The notes under the pieces were generated by a model, which searched no databases, had not been told where the DNA came from, and saw only the letters and a list, made by a program, of their open reading frames with translations. From Salipiger bermudensis HTCC2601 (GTDB lineage Bacteria > Pseudomonadota > Alphaproteobacteria > Rhodobacterales > Rhodobacteraceae): a DNA stretch of 64,000 nt. Positions 1 to 8,374 of the stretch are shown one piece after another (the first letter of the stretch is position 1; every line of letters starts with the position of its first letter). A program made the position numbers and the translations under genes. The stretch lies in assembly GCF_000153725.1 (NCBI RefSeq), contig NZ_DS022277.1, forward strand, positions 157,342 through 221,341, in the 5' to 3' direction.

Positions 1-234
1 CTCTGCCCGGGCGCTCTCGGGGGCGTCAGGAAGCCCATGACACAGCGGGCAATGGTGATCATGCCCGGCGTGCTCGCCGCAAAGATCGGCAGGGGCCGCG
101 CCATAGGTGAGCGCATACGCCTCGTAGCCGGCAGCGGCGCGGTCGGGGGCCATGAGCATGGCGGAAATCATGCTCGACAATGCCAATAGCACGCCGAGCG
201 AGAGACCCACTACAAGAGACGCCCGTTCACACAT
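1..234 (-). CDS. DUF2946-like small protein, C-terminus cut by window edge
   Basis: An open frame runs from an ATG at 234 to the window edge (78 codons, no stop). The N-terminus has a hydrophobic stretch (residues 6-27) that could be a signal anchor. It is followed by an Ala-rich linker and a Cys/His cluster near residues 53-66 containing DLCG, then a run of His and a CPLCH motif. This layout (short hydrophobic segment, then CPLC preceded by His) is typical of DUF2946 proteins, which often sit beside copper or TonB-related genes. I infer the family from the motif only. Metal binding is plausible but unproven. Third positions are GC-rich, supporting coding. Neighbours to the left are outside the window. 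Confidence 0.6.
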   Translation of the reverse strand, partial: MCERASLVVGLSLGVLLALSSMISAMLMAPDRAAAGYEAYALTYGAAPADLCGEHAGHDHHCPLCHGLPDAPESARAE

Positions 235-848
235 GACCGGCTTGTGGCACGGGTAGAGCTCGAGCGGAAGTGCAGAAATGCCAACGCGTTCCATGAGACT
301 GTCCGGCATTCCGCGCCTCCCCCTGTGGGGGGCCCGTGTTCTGCAAGAAGCCACCGCGGGCGCCGCTCACGATCGTGTCCTGGCACGAGCATTATGACGC
401 CGCGGGCGGCGCCAAGGGCAACGAACGCTGGCGGTCACCGTCGATCTTCAGTGAAGGTTTGGCCTACGCATTCCTGCCAATCCAACGCAAGTCAGGCGCG
501 TGTGCATTGCCTCACCGACCGGATCTTGCACACGCCTTTCCTGCATCCGTACCAAAGGAGGCGTGGGACCGTCGAGCAGGAACCCATCGTCTCAGCACCA
601 AGCTTTTTCGGCGCTCGGCGAAGTCGACCGATAGTGCGCCTCCTGGTTTGTCCATCGTCCGAGCGTCGTCTCGAAGCGCGCCGACCTAGATGATGGCTCG
701 CGTCTTGTACCGGAACCTTGCAAGTCCGCGCCGACCGCCAAGTCTTGTCCACGCCCAACCGCCGCAAGCAGGCTCTTCTCGGCTGCCCTCTTCCTGTTCG
801 GCCACGCCGCGACATCCTGCCGGTGTCGCGGCGGGGCTCGTCCGGGCT
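235..848. other. 614-bp stretch with no credible gene
   Basis: Between the DUF2946-like gene and the end of the TRAP operon I see no frame with a recognisable product. Frames open here on both strands read as Arg/Ser/Pro-rich translations without domain motifs, as expected of GC-rich non-coding DNA. It holds a small C5/G5 stem with a TGT loop at 319-331 and the strong hairpin at 805-833. It could be a decayed gene, but I could not identify one. Confidence 0.5.
805..833 (-). terminator. Perfect 10-bp hairpin after the P450/TRAP operon
   Basis: Positions 805-814 (CGCCGCGACA) pair perfectly with 824-833 (TGTCGCGGCG) around a 9-nt loop. The hairpin lies 16 bp beyond the stop of the last TRAP gene, as expected for an end-of-operon terminator or RNA-stabilising stem. 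There is no clear U-tract, so termination is inferred from position and stem strength. Confidence 0.55.
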
Positions 849-2147
849 CTACATCATGCCGGGCAGCCACAGCGAGAGCTGCGGCAGCGCCACCAGAAGG
901 CCGAGCGTCACCAGCATGGCGCACCAGAACGGGATCACGCCCCAGAAAATCTCGCTCAGCGGCACGTCGCGCGCCACCGACTTCACGATGAAGACGTTTA
1001 TCCCCACCGGCGGCGAGATCAGCCCCATCTCGAGCGTCAGCACCACCAGCACCCCAAACCAGATCGGATCGATGCCGAGCGACAGGATCACTGGCATGAA
1101 GATTGGCAACGTCAGCACCAGCATCGCCAGCCCCTCGAGGAAGCAGCCAAGCACGAGGTAGATCGCGAGGATCAGGATCAGCGTACCGTAGGTGCCCAGA
1201 TCGAAGGCCACGAGCATCCGGCTGACCTCGGCGGGCAGGTGGCTGAGCGCGATGAACGGGTTGATCAGGTGCGCCGCCATCAGGATCAGCATCACCGAGG
1301 CGGTGGTCACGACGCTGCTGCGTGCCGCCTGCCAGAAGCTGCGCAGGTCGAGCGTGCGGCTCACCGCGCCGATGACGATGACCAGAGCCGCACCGACGCC
1401 GGCGGCCTCGGTGGGTGAGAACACGCCGGTATAGATGCCGCCGATGGTCAGCAGGATCACCACGAGGATCGGGATCGCACCGAGAAACGCGCGGCCCTTC
1501 TCCGACAGCGTCGTGGCCGGGCCCTTCGGTCCGAGCGAGGGTTTCAGCGCGCACAGCAGCAGCACCGTCAGCAGGAACAGCGTCAGAAGCAGGATGCCCG
1601 GCAGCACGCCTGCCATGAACAGCCGGCCGATGCTTTGCTCGGTCAGGATGGCGTAGATCACGAAGCCGGTGGAGGGCGGGATCAGGATGCCCAGCGTGCC
1701 GCCCGCCGCCACCACGCCGGTGGAAAGGCGCGGGCTGTAATTGAACCGGTCCATCTCGGCCAGCGCGGTGCGGCCCATGGTCAGCGCAGAGGCCACCGAT
1801 GAGCCCGAGAGCGCGGCGAAGCCGCCACAGCCGATCACGGTCGCCGCGGCCAGCCCGCCGCGCACCTGTCCGATGGTGGCATAGGCGGCCTCGTAGAGCC
1901 GCCGGCTCATGCCGGTCACGCTCGCCACGTTGCCCATCAGGATGAACAGCGGCACCACGATGAGCTCGGAATTCGAGGCCAGTGCGAAAGTCTCCGAGGC
2001 CAGCAGCCCGGTGGCCGCCTGAAGCCCGTTCAAGATCCAGATGCCCACGAAGCCCACGGTGAACATGGCAAAGGCAACCGGGATCCGCAGCAGAAGCAGG
2101 ACAAGAAGCAGCACGAAGCCGGCGCTGCCGATCAAAACCGGGCTCAT
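849..2147 (-). CDS. dctM: TRAP transporter large permease (DctM)
   Basis: The 432-residue membrane protein is the ion-coupled 12-TM subunit of a TRAP importer. Hydrophobic segments fill the chain from residue 2 onward. The family hallmarks are present: SGSSVASA near residue 115, the GTLGILIPPS loop, and LISPPVGINVF near the C-terminus. Length matches DctM proteins (about 425-440). ATG at 2147 overlaps the DctQ stop by 4 bp (ATGA), which fixes the start and implies translational coupling; an in-frame open stretch upstream is only the shadow of dctQ/dctP. It is the last gene of the P450-ferredoxin-reductase-dctPQM operon, suggesting the imported ligand is the P450 substrate or a relative. The ligand is unknown. 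Confidence 0.93.
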   Translation of the reverse strand: MSPVLIGSAGFVLLLVLLLLRIPVAFAMFTVGFVGIWILNGLQAATGLLASETFALASNSELIVVPLFILMGNVASVTGMSRRLYEAAYATIGQVRGGLAAATVIGCGGFAALSGSSVASALTMGRTALAEMDRFNYSPRLSTGVVAAGGTLGILIPPSTGFVIYAILTEQSIGRLFMAGVLPGILLLTLFLLTVLLLCALKPSLGPKGPATTLSEKGRAFLGAIPILVVILLTIGGIYTGVFSPTEAAGVGAALVIVIGAVSRTLDLRSFWQAARSSVVTTASVMLILMAAHLINPFIALSHLPAEVSRMLVAFDLGTYGTLILILAIYLVLGCFLEGLAMLVLTLPIFMPVILSLGIDPIWFGVLVVLTLEMGLISPPVGINVFIVKSVARDVPLSEIFWGVIPFWCAMLVTLGLLVALPQLSLWLPGMM

Positions 2148-2644
2148 GATGTCTCCTGCGCGGGATGGGGGCGGCGCGGGGTGATCAGCGCGCGCAGGAT
2201 CAGGGCCAGCGCGGCGATCAAAGACAAGGCGCAGAGCGCGTATTGAAACCACGCGGTCGGCAGGCGCAGCAGGTTGCTCGACAGGTTCAGCATTTGGCTC
2301 AGCTGCGCGCTTTTGAAGACGGTGTAGGCGATCGCAACGAAGATCGTCGCACCCAGCACACCGGCGACCAGATCGATGGCGCGGTTCAGGCGCGGCGGAA
2401 AGCGCGGCTCGAGAATGTCGACGACGATATGCCCGTCCTCGCGGCCGCAAAGCGCCATGCCGCCGAACACCACGATCACCATCGTCATCATCACCAGATC
2501 CTGCGCGCCGTAGAGCGGCGCTCCAAAATTTCGCCCGACCACGTCGACCACGATCACAGCCACCACGAAGAGCAGGCCCAGCGTGCCGATGATCGCGGAG
2601 AGGCGGATCAGCCCCTCCGCAAATTTGTGCAGGGCGCGCATCAC
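2144..2644 (-). CDS. dctQ: TRAP transporter small permease (DctQ)
   Basis: A 166-residue protein with four hydrophobic helices (about 15-37, 50-68, 90-112 and 130-152) and the DctQ-type sequence VDVVGRNFGAP after helix 1. It is the small membrane subunit that docks the binding protein and DctM. The start is either GTG at 2644 (GTGA overlap with the DctP stop) or ATG at 2641 (TGATG overlap); the difference is one residue. It sits between dctP and dctM with overlapping junctions on both sides, so the three are certainly co-translated. Confidence 0.92.
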   Translation of the reverse strand: MMRALHKFAEGLIRLSAIIGTLGLLFVVAVIVVDVVGRNFGAPLYGAQDLVMMTMVIVVFGGMALCGREDGHIVVDILEPRFPPRLNRAIDLVAGVLGATIFVAIAYTVFKSAQLSQMLNLSSNLLRLPTAWFQYALCALSLIAALALILRALITPRRPHPAQETS

Positions 2645-3621
2645 TGGCCCTGGATCGCGGCCAGCGCCGCTTCGCCACCAACCTCGGCCACATAGGCGTC
2701 AGTGACCTCGGCCAGCGCATCGTCAAAGGCCTTGCTCGCTGCGGCGTCGAGATCGTTGACGGTGATGCTGTCCGAGCTGCGCGCCTCCTCAAGCGCCTTG
2801 TCGGCAGTGGCGACCCAGGCCTCCTCGGTCATCTTCGAGATCGGCTCGCCCTTGATTTCGTCGAGCGCCGCCCGCGCCTCGTCGGAGAGGCCGTCATAGA
2901 CGCCCTTGTTCATCACCGTGTAAAAGGTGAGACGGCCGAGGTTCGGCCCGGTAGTGACGGTGCTCACAACCTCGTTGAGCTTGAAGTCCGACAGCACCGA
3001 GGCACCGCTGACCAGCCCGTCGATCAGGCCAGTCTGGAGGCCGTTATAGACCTGCGTCATCGGCAGCTGCACCGGCGTCGCGCCAAGCGCCTCCATCGCC
3101 TCGGCGGCAATTGAGCCCGCCACGCGGATCTTCAGACCGCTGAGATCGCCGGGGCTGAGCACCTCGCGCTCCTTCATCATCAGGATGTTGGGCTCGGCCC
3201 CCCAGAGTGCGATCGCCTCGGTCATCGGGAACTCGCTCTTGAGCTCGGCGTCGAACGCGCGCCAGAGCGCGGCATAGCCCGGCTCCTCGAGCGGCAGCGC
3301 GCCCGGCAGCTCGACGATCAGCGTCTTGGGGAATTGCGACGAGGTGTAGCCCGGCAGGCCCCAGCCCATGTCCGCCGTGCCCTGCACGATGCGGACATAC
3401 TGATCCGCCGGACCTGCGCCAAGCTCACCACCGTGGAAAGCGCGCAGGCTCGCGCCTTCAGTCGTGCCCTCGGCGAACGCGCTGGCGAGCGGGTCGATCT
3501 GCGCCTCGGTGATGGTATGGAACGGTGGCGCCCAGTTGGCGTATTTGAGCTCCTGCGCCTCGGTCGCGGCGGCCAGCGAGACGGCGAGCGACGCTGCCGT
3601 TGCGAGTGACGTGATCTTCAT
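2641..3621 (-). CDS. dctP: TRAP transporter solute-binding protein (DctP family)
   Basis: A 326-residue periplasmic ligand-binding protein. A Sec signal peptide covers about residues 1-20 (KITSLATAASLAVSLAAATEA). The DctP core follows: GLKIRVAGS near 150, then GATPVQLPMTQVYNGLQTGLIDGL, a family hallmark. The Arg of KIRV is the usual carboxylate anchor, so an acidic ligand is likely from family knowledge. ATG at 3621 is preceded by GGGAGGAGAACC, a strong ribosome-binding site. It lies 72 bp after the ferredoxin reductase gene in the same direction. Ligand cannot be predicted from sequence. Confidence 0.93.
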   Translation of the reverse strand: MKITSLATAASLAVSLAAATEAQELKYANWAPPFHTITEAQIDPLASAFAEGTTEGASLRAFHGGELGAGPADQYVRIVQGTADMGWGLPGYTSSQFPKTLIVELPGALPLEEPGYAALWRAFDAELKSEFPMTEAIALWGAEPNILMMKEREVLSPGDLSGLKIRVAGSIAAEAMEALGATPVQLPMTQVYNGLQTGLIDGLVSGASVLSDFKLNEVVSTVTTGPNLGRLTFYTVMNKGVYDGLSDEARAALDEIKGEPISKMTEEAWVATADKALEEARSSDSITVNDLDAAASKAFDDALAEVTDAYVAEVGGEAALAAIQGQ

Positions 3622-3693
3622 GGTTCTCCTCCCGTTTGAACCCTCTTCAAGAGCCTGAGCCGTCCGTTGCGGCGGCACAAGCCAATCTCCCGT

Positions 3694-4872
3694 TCAGGCG
3701 AAAATGGCGTCTTTCAACGCGGCAAGATCAGCCGATCCCCCCGGCGCCAGAAGCCGCCGCGCCTTCATGTGGGTCCGCGCATTGTTGACGGTTTCCACCG
3801 CCGCAAGCCCACCCGCGTCAAACCGCGCGACCAGACCGTCCGCAACGACCTCCTCCGTCGCCGCGGGGCCGGCAAAGCCCGCGATCTGCAATTTCTGATC
3901 GCCCTGATCGGACCAGAACCACGGCACCGCCGCGTAGTCCGGGCAGGCGCCCTTGGCGATGCGGGCGGCGATCAGCCGGGCGTGATCGGTCGCGGCCTGA
4001 ACGCTTTCCAGCCGTACCATGGCACCGCTGCGCGGATCGGGGAAGCTCGCACAATCGCCAAGCGCCGAGATCGCCGGGTCCGAGGTGAGGAGCTGCGCAT
4101 CCACCGAGACGCCGTTCACGGTCTCGATCCCGGCTGCCTCGGCCAGTTCGGTGTTGGGGCGCACGCCAGCCGCCAGCAGAACGAAATCGGCCTCGACCCG
4201 CGCGCCATCATCGAGCGCCACGCCCGCCGCATCGACGCCGATCGCGGCACGCCCCAGATGAAGCGCGACGCCCTGTGCCCGGTGCCACGCCTCGAAATGC
4301 CGCGACATCGCCGGCGACACCGCCCGCGCCATCAGGCGCGGCGCGGCCTCGATCACGCGCACCTCGTGGCCCAGTTTGCGCGCCACCGCGGCGAACTCGA
4401 GGCCGATGAAGCCGCCGCCGATCACCGCGATGCGCCGGGGGGCGGCGAGCGCCTCGCGCAGACGCCCGGCATCGGCAAGGGTGCGCAGATCAAAGGCATG
4501 CTCCAGCCCGTCGATGGGCGGGCGCAGGTTGCGGGTGCCGGTGGCGAGGATCAGGTGATCATAGCCCAGCCGCCGGTCGCCCCCGACGCCGTCAAGCCGG
4601 ACCTCGCAGGCCCCACGGTCGATTTCGAGCATCCGCGTGTCCGGCAGATAGGTCACCTGCTTGCTCTCGAAGAAGCTGGCGGGGCGCAGGGTCAGGGCCT
4701 CGGCCTTGCCGTCGAGCAGGTAGGCCTTCGACAGCGGCGGGCGCTGGTAGGGCAGCCCCGGCTCGGCGCCAATCAGGGTGATCGCGCCGTCAAAGCCGTT
4801 CTGCCGCAGGCTGATCGCGGCCTGAAGTCCGCCCTGCCCCGCACCGACGATGACGACCCGCGAAGGGCTCAC
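3694..4872 (-). CDS. NAD(P)H:ferredoxin reductase of a class I P450 system
   Basis: A 392-residue flavoprotein of the putidaredoxin-reductase/rhodocoxin-reductase group. It carries an FAD-binding GxGxxG (GAGQGG, 10-15), the LPYQRPPLSKAYL segment diagnostic of this group, an NAD-binding GGGFIGLE (152-159), and the second FAD motif LGDCASF (about 271-277). It passes electrons from NAD(P)H to the neighbouring 2Fe-2S ferredoxin. The start is GTG at 4872, overlapping the ferredoxin stop by 4 bp (GTGA); an upstream in-frame extension belongs to the ferredoxin gene in another frame. Its position directly after the P450 and ferredoxin makes a dedicated electron-transfer chain likely. Confidence 0.93.
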   Translation of the reverse strand: MSPSRVVIVGAGQGGLQAAISLRQNGFDGAITLIGAEPGLPYQRPPLSKAYLLDGKAEALTLRPASFFESKQVTYLPDTRMLEIDRGACEVRLDGVGGDRRLGYDHLILATGTRNLRPPIDGLEHAFDLRTLADAGRLREALAAPRRIAVIGGGFIGLEFAAVARKLGHEVRVIEAAPRLMARAVSPAMSRHFEAWHRAQGVALHLGRAAIGVDAAGVALDDGARVEADFVLLAAGVRPNTELAEAAGIETVNGVSVDAQLLTSDPAISALGDCASFPDPRSGAMVRLESVQAATDHARLIAARIAKGACPDYAAVPWFWSDQGDQKLQIAGFAGPAATEEVVADGLVARFDAGGLAAVETVNNARTHMKARRLLAPGGSADLAALKDAIFA

Positions 4873-5192
4873 AACTGCTCCTCCGGCAGGTGCACCACCA
4901 ACCCGTCGAGCGACGGGTCGAGCTTGATCTGGCAGGACAGGCGCGAGCGCTCGGTGACCTCGGAGGCGGCGCCCTCGAGCATCTCGTCCTCGTCGTCGGA
5001 GCGCTGGCCTGTTCTGGCCTCCCACGCCTCGTCGACATAGCAGTGGCAAGTCGCGCACATCATCGAGCCGCCGCACTCGCCGACGATGCCCTCGACATCG
5101 TTCGAAACCGCGGCCTGCATCACGCTGGTGCCCTCTTCGGCTTCGATCACCGTCTCGGTCCCGTCATGGGCGACATAGGTCACCTTGATCAT
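4869..5192 (-). CDS. 2Fe-2S ferredoxin, putidaredoxin type
   Basis: A 107-residue vertebrate-type (adrenodoxin/putidaredoxin) ferredoxin. The cluster ligands are C40-X5-C46-X2-C49-X37-C87, exactly the spacing of this family, and the acidic stretch SDDEDE (65-70) is a usual docking surface for the partner. Start ATG 5192 has a GGAGGAG site in the leader. It lies 38 bp after the P450 gene and overlaps the reductase gene. It shuttles single electrons from the reductase to the P450. Confidence 0.95.
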   Translation of the reverse strand: MIKVTYVAHDGTETVIEAEEGTSVMQAAVSNDVEGIVGECGGSMMCATCHCYVDEAWEARTGQRSDDEDEMLEGAASEVTERSRLSCQIKLDPSLDGLVVHLPEEQL

Positions 5193-5230
5193 CGTTGTCT
5201 CCTCCTCGAATGTCTCGCGTCCCGCAGCGC

Positions 5231-6406
5231 TCAGTTGAGCACCACCGGCAGGTTGATCGGCCCGCGGAAGCCGAAGCCTTTCCAGACCACGTCCTCCGGG
5301 TTCGGCAGGGTCATGTTCGGGAAGCGGTCGAACAGCATCGGCAGGATGATCTTGCCGACCGTGCGGCGTGCCACATGTGCGCCTGCGCAATGGTGCGGGC
5401 CGTTGCCGAAGGCCTGATGCGGGTTCTTGTCGCGGAACACAAAGAATGACTCGCCGTCCTCGTAAAGCTCTTCGTCCCGGTTGGCCGAGGCCTGGATCGT
5501 CATCACCGTATCGCCCTTGGGGATGTCGAACCCGCCAAGCTCGGTGTCCTCGGTGACCAGCCGCGAGCTGGCCTGAATCGGCGCGACCCAGCGGATGCCT
5601 TCCTCGAAGGCCTTGTCCCAGGCCTCCTGCGCGCGCACCTCCGCCAGCTGGTCGGGGTTGGTCAGCAGGCCGTAGAGGATCGTCGCCAGCGCATCGCGCG
5701 GCTCGTTGATGCCGCCGCCGATGGCGATCTTGATATTGGCGTGGATCTGGCTCATGGGGATCGGGTCGTCGGCGGTCAGCATCAGCGAATAGGCCGAGCC
5801 GTCGGGCTCGCCGCGACGGATCGGCTCGAGCTCGGCAAAGAGCGCGTCCATCTCGTCATTCGCGGCATCCGAGGCGGCGAAGGGCTCGGGCTTCCAGCCG
5901 AAATTGCCGGCCCCGTCAATGAGCAACTGCGACCAGCGCATCATCTGCTCGTCGCTGGCCTCGGGGATGCCGAGGATATGCGCGAGGATGCGGGCCGCAA
6001 GCGGGCCGCAGAGATCGGTGAAGAGATCGACCGTCTCGCCGCGCGGCAGCCGCGCGATATAGTCCTCGGCGAGCTGCTCGTAGAGCGGCCCCCAGTCGGC
6101 CTTGATCCGCTTCGGCGTCAGCGCCTTCGAGATCGCCTTGCGTTCGACGAAATGCGCCTTGCCGTCCTTGCGCATCAGCGTGTGCGCCCGGAAGGCCGGC
6201 TTCATCGGGGTCTGCGGATCATCGCTGCTGAAAAGCTCGGGGTTGTCCTTGACCGCCTTGGTCAGCGCCGCCTTGGTGAGCAGGGTCCGGCCGGTCGAGG
6301 CGACCCGCAGCACCGGGCTCTCGGCGCGCAGTCGGCGATAGATCGGATAGGGATCCGAACTCAATTGGTCGAGCGTAATCGCCCCGTCAAGCGGTGCCAG
6401 TGCCAT
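5231..6406 (-). CDS. Cytochrome P450 (bacterial class I)
   Basis: A 391-residue soluble P450. The ExxR pair is E269/R272 and the haem loop is FGNGPHHCAG with thiolate Cys340. The I-helix reads IGGGINEPRD (229-238), so the usual acid-Thr pair (D/E-T) used for dioxygen activation is replaced by Asn-Glu-Pro. Some P450s lack this Thr and work by another proton route. First gene of the operon; ATG 6406 follows a GGAGGAG site. With its own ferredoxin, reductase and a TRAP importer, it probably hydroxylates a small imported carboxylate, terpenoid or aromatic compound. The CYP family cannot be assigned without a search. Confidence 0.93.
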   Translation of the reverse strand: MALAPLDGAITLDQLSSDPYPIYRRLRAESPVLRVASTGRTLLTKAALTKAVKDNPELFSSDDPQTPMKPAFRAHTLMRKDGKAHFVERKAISKALTPKRIKADWGPLYEQLAEDYIARLPRGETVDLFTDLCGPLAARILAHILGIPEASDEQMMRWSQLLIDGAGNFGWKPEPFAASDAANDEMDALFAELEPIRRGEPDGSAYSLMLTADDPIPMSQIHANIKIAIGGGINEPRDALATILYGLLTNPDQLAEVRAQEAWDKAFEEGIRWVAPIQASSRLVTEDTELGGFDIPKGDTVMTIQASANRDEELYEDGESFFVFRDKNPHQAFGNGPHHCAGAHVARRTVGKIILPMLFDRFPNMTLPNPEDVVWKGFGFRGPINLPVVLN

Positions 6407-6488
6407 GAACTCCTCCCAAAGCTCTCCTCTGCGGAGACATTAGAGAGCCACGGCCTTGCCAAGCAATGCGATGGAATGATTACCTGCT

Positions 6489-6503
6489 ATCGAAAAATTC
6501 GAT
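6489..6503. promoter_or_regulatory. Perfect LysR-type palindrome between P450 operon and regulator
   Basis: ATCGAA-AAA-TTCGAT is a perfect inverted repeat and contains T-N11-A (T6490, A6502), the classical LysR box. It lies 83 bp upstream of the P450 start and 29 bp before the preferred LysR ATG at 6532, so it could serve both divergent promoters. Confidence 0.6.
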
Positions 6504-6531
6504 GGACGCCCAGCCGACGCGAGGTCTTCAC

Positions 6532-7434
6532 ATGGCGCAGCCAAACGCCGATCCATCCAGCATCGACTTTGCTGCCCTCAACCTCTTGCGGGTGGTGCAC
6601 GAGCTTGGCTCGTTCACCGCCGCGGCGGAAAAGCTCAACGTCAACCAGTCCGCGGTCAGCTACACAATCGCCAAGCTGCGGGCGTGTTTCCACGATCCGC
6701 TCTTCGTGCGCGAGGGCGGCCGGCAGGTCTCGACCGATCGCTGCGAGGAGATCCTCGCGCGCTCGCTCCAGATGCTCGGGATGCTTGACGAGATGCTGCA
6801 GCCCGACGCCTTCGAACCGGGCAGCGCGACGCAGAACGTCACCATCGCCTGCAATTATTACGAGCGCGTGCTGCTGATCCCGGCGCTGGTCAGCGCGATC
6901 CGCCGCGAGGCACCGGGGATGACCGTGAAGGTCATCAACGCGCTTGGGGACGGGCATCTGCGATTGCTCAACCGCGAGGCCGACGTGCTCATCGGACCGT
7001 TCGCGCGCTCGGAATCCGGGTTTCACTCACGCCGCCTCTATGCCGAGGAATATGCCTGCCTGATGGATGCCGCCCACCCACTGGCCGACACCGCGCTCGA
7101 CATCGACAGCTATCTCTGCCTCAACCACGTGCTGATCGACTACGGCGGCGGCTGGCAGTCCGCCTATCTGCGCGAGCTCGAAGCGGCGGGGCACCGGATC
7201 GCGCCGGTCGTGGTTGCGCCGAGCCCGGCGGGGCTTGCGACGCTGATCATCGAGTCCGACCTCGTGGCCACGGTTCCGCGTCGGCTCGGAGAATGGAACG
7301 CCGATCGGCTCAAGGTGGCCGACTGCCCGTTCCCGGGGCGGTTCGACGTGTCGCTGGTCTGGGCCGCGCACACCAACGCCTCCGCGATGCATCGCTGGCT
7401 GCGCGACCTGATCTGGCGCGTCGCGCGACGATAG
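6532..7434 (+). CDS. LysR-family regulator of the P450/TRAP operon
   Basis: The 300-residue chain has an N-terminal winged helix-turn-helix (about 10-65, with FTAAAEKLNVNQSAVSYTIAKLR) and a PBP2-like effector domain after about 90. I chose ATG 6532, which has GAGGT 8 nt upstream and gives the usual short N-terminus before the HTH. Upstream ATGs at 6466 and 6502 would add 22 or 10 residues, lack a ribosome-binding site, and the second lies inside the palindrome at 6489-6503. Divergent transcription from the P450 operon is the standard arrangement for a LysR activator of its neighbour. Effector unknown. Confidence 0.9.
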   Translation: MAQPNADPSSIDFAALNLLRVVHELGSFTAAAEKLNVNQSAVSYTIAKLRACFHDPLFVREGGRQVSTDRCEEILARSLQMLGMLDEMLQPDAFEPGSATQNVTIACNYYERVLLIPALVSAIRREAPGMTVKVINALGDGHLRLLNREADVLIGPFARSESGFHSRRLYAEEYACLMDAAHPLADTALDIDSYLCLNHVLIDYGGGWQSAYLRELEAAGHRIAPVVVAPSPAGLATLIIESDLVATVPRRLGEWNADRLKVADCPFPGRFDVSLVWAAHTNASAMHRWLRDLIWRVARR

Positions 7435-7609
7435 GGGACCCTCGGGGCGGCGCCTCAGCCAACAGGCCCAGCCTGAGCCTTGGCGTCACGCGACCTTCGG
7501 CTCGAGCCGCGCAACCCGCTGACGCGGGCCTTCACCTCCAGCCCATTGGACGACCGATAAGCGGTGCCTTCTTTCTGCGGGTGCCGTTTGAGTGTGCCGA
7601 ACCATTGCC

Positions 7610-8374
7610 TCAGCCGAAGCAATCTCCGATCAAGGCGTCGAGCCTGGCCATCAGCGCATCCTGAAATCCGGGGGCAGTGGTTTTTGGATCCGGGCTCCGG
7701 GTCTTCATATGATGCCAATAGCCGCCGGAGACCTGCGCTTCGACATCGTCGCTGGTCGCCAGCCAGACCTGCGTGCGATGCGCCAGATCAAGCGGATCGG
7801 AGGCCGAGGCCCCGCCCATCCGCGTCGGCACCCAGCCCGGATCGACGGTGTTGCACAGCACCTCCGGCCAACGTTGGGCGAGCGCGTTCGACAGCGCGCC
7901 AACAAGCATCTTGCTTTCGCCATAGGCCTGAGAGGATGCCCAGCGACGGGTGGTCCACTCGATGTCGTTCAGCGCGCCATCATGACCGTAATGCATGCTG
8001 CTGCCGGTGAAGATCAGACGACTCGCCGCCACCCGTTGCGACAGCAGGTAGGGCGCCAGCGTGTTGACCGCGAGCACCTGTAGGCGGCCCTCTGCCGTCT
8101 CCTTGCGCGGGGACCCGCCGAGGATACCGGCATTGTGGATGATCGCATCGATTGGACCAAGAGCATTCACCTGATCGGCCAGCGCAGCGACCTCCTGCAT
8201 CAGGGACAGGTCCCCTGTGACCACGCCAGCGGCCCGGTCTGCCAAAGCACCGAAGCTCTCGGCGCGGGCCGTGTTGCGGGCGTGCAGGATGACTTCGTGC
8301 CCTTCGTCCAGCAACTGTCGCGCGGCATTGAGGCCCACGCCCTGCGTGCTTCCGGTGATCAGGATGCGGCTCAT
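7610..8374 (-). CDS. Short-chain dehydrogenase/reductase
   Basis: A 254-residue classical-type SDR. The cofactor motif TGSTQGVG is at 7-14, the structural NNAG-like HNAG at 80-83, and the catalytic triad is Ser125/126, Tyr151 and Lys155 (YGESK). The spacing and the long substrate region after Lys resemble the retinol-dehydrogenase/WW-oxidoreductase-like branch, which acts on hydrophobic alcohols or carbonyls. That branch assignment is tentative. ATG 8374 overlaps the cupin stop by 4 bp. It is last in the cupin-SDR unit, convergent with the LysR gene. Confidence 0.88.
   Translation of the reverse strand: MSRILITGSTQGVGLNAARQLLDEGHEVILHARNTARAESFGALADRAAGVVTGDLSLMQEVAALADQVNALGPIDAIIHNAGILGGSPRKETAEGRLQVLAVNTLAPYLLSQRVAASRLIFTGSSMHYGHDGALNDIEWTTRRWASSQAYGESKMLVGALSNALAQRWPEVLCNTVDPGWVPTRMGGASASDPLDLAHRTQVWLATSDDVEAQVSGGYWHHMKTRSPDPKTTAPGFQDALMARLDALIGDCFG

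Noticed and set aside
244-693. Frames in the left gap that could be a transposase remnant
   Set aside because: No transposase motif, no terminal inverted repeats and no duplicated target seen.
849-2792. Longer frame fused to DctM
   Set aside because: The added residues are out-of-frame dctQ/dctP sequence; ATG 2147 overlaps the DctQ stop.
3667-5040. Long plus-strand frame opposite the ferredoxin reductase and ferredoxin
   Set aside because: Antisense shadow: Arg/Gly/His-rich without domain motifs, while the minus strand encodes clear flavoprotein and 2Fe-2S motifs.
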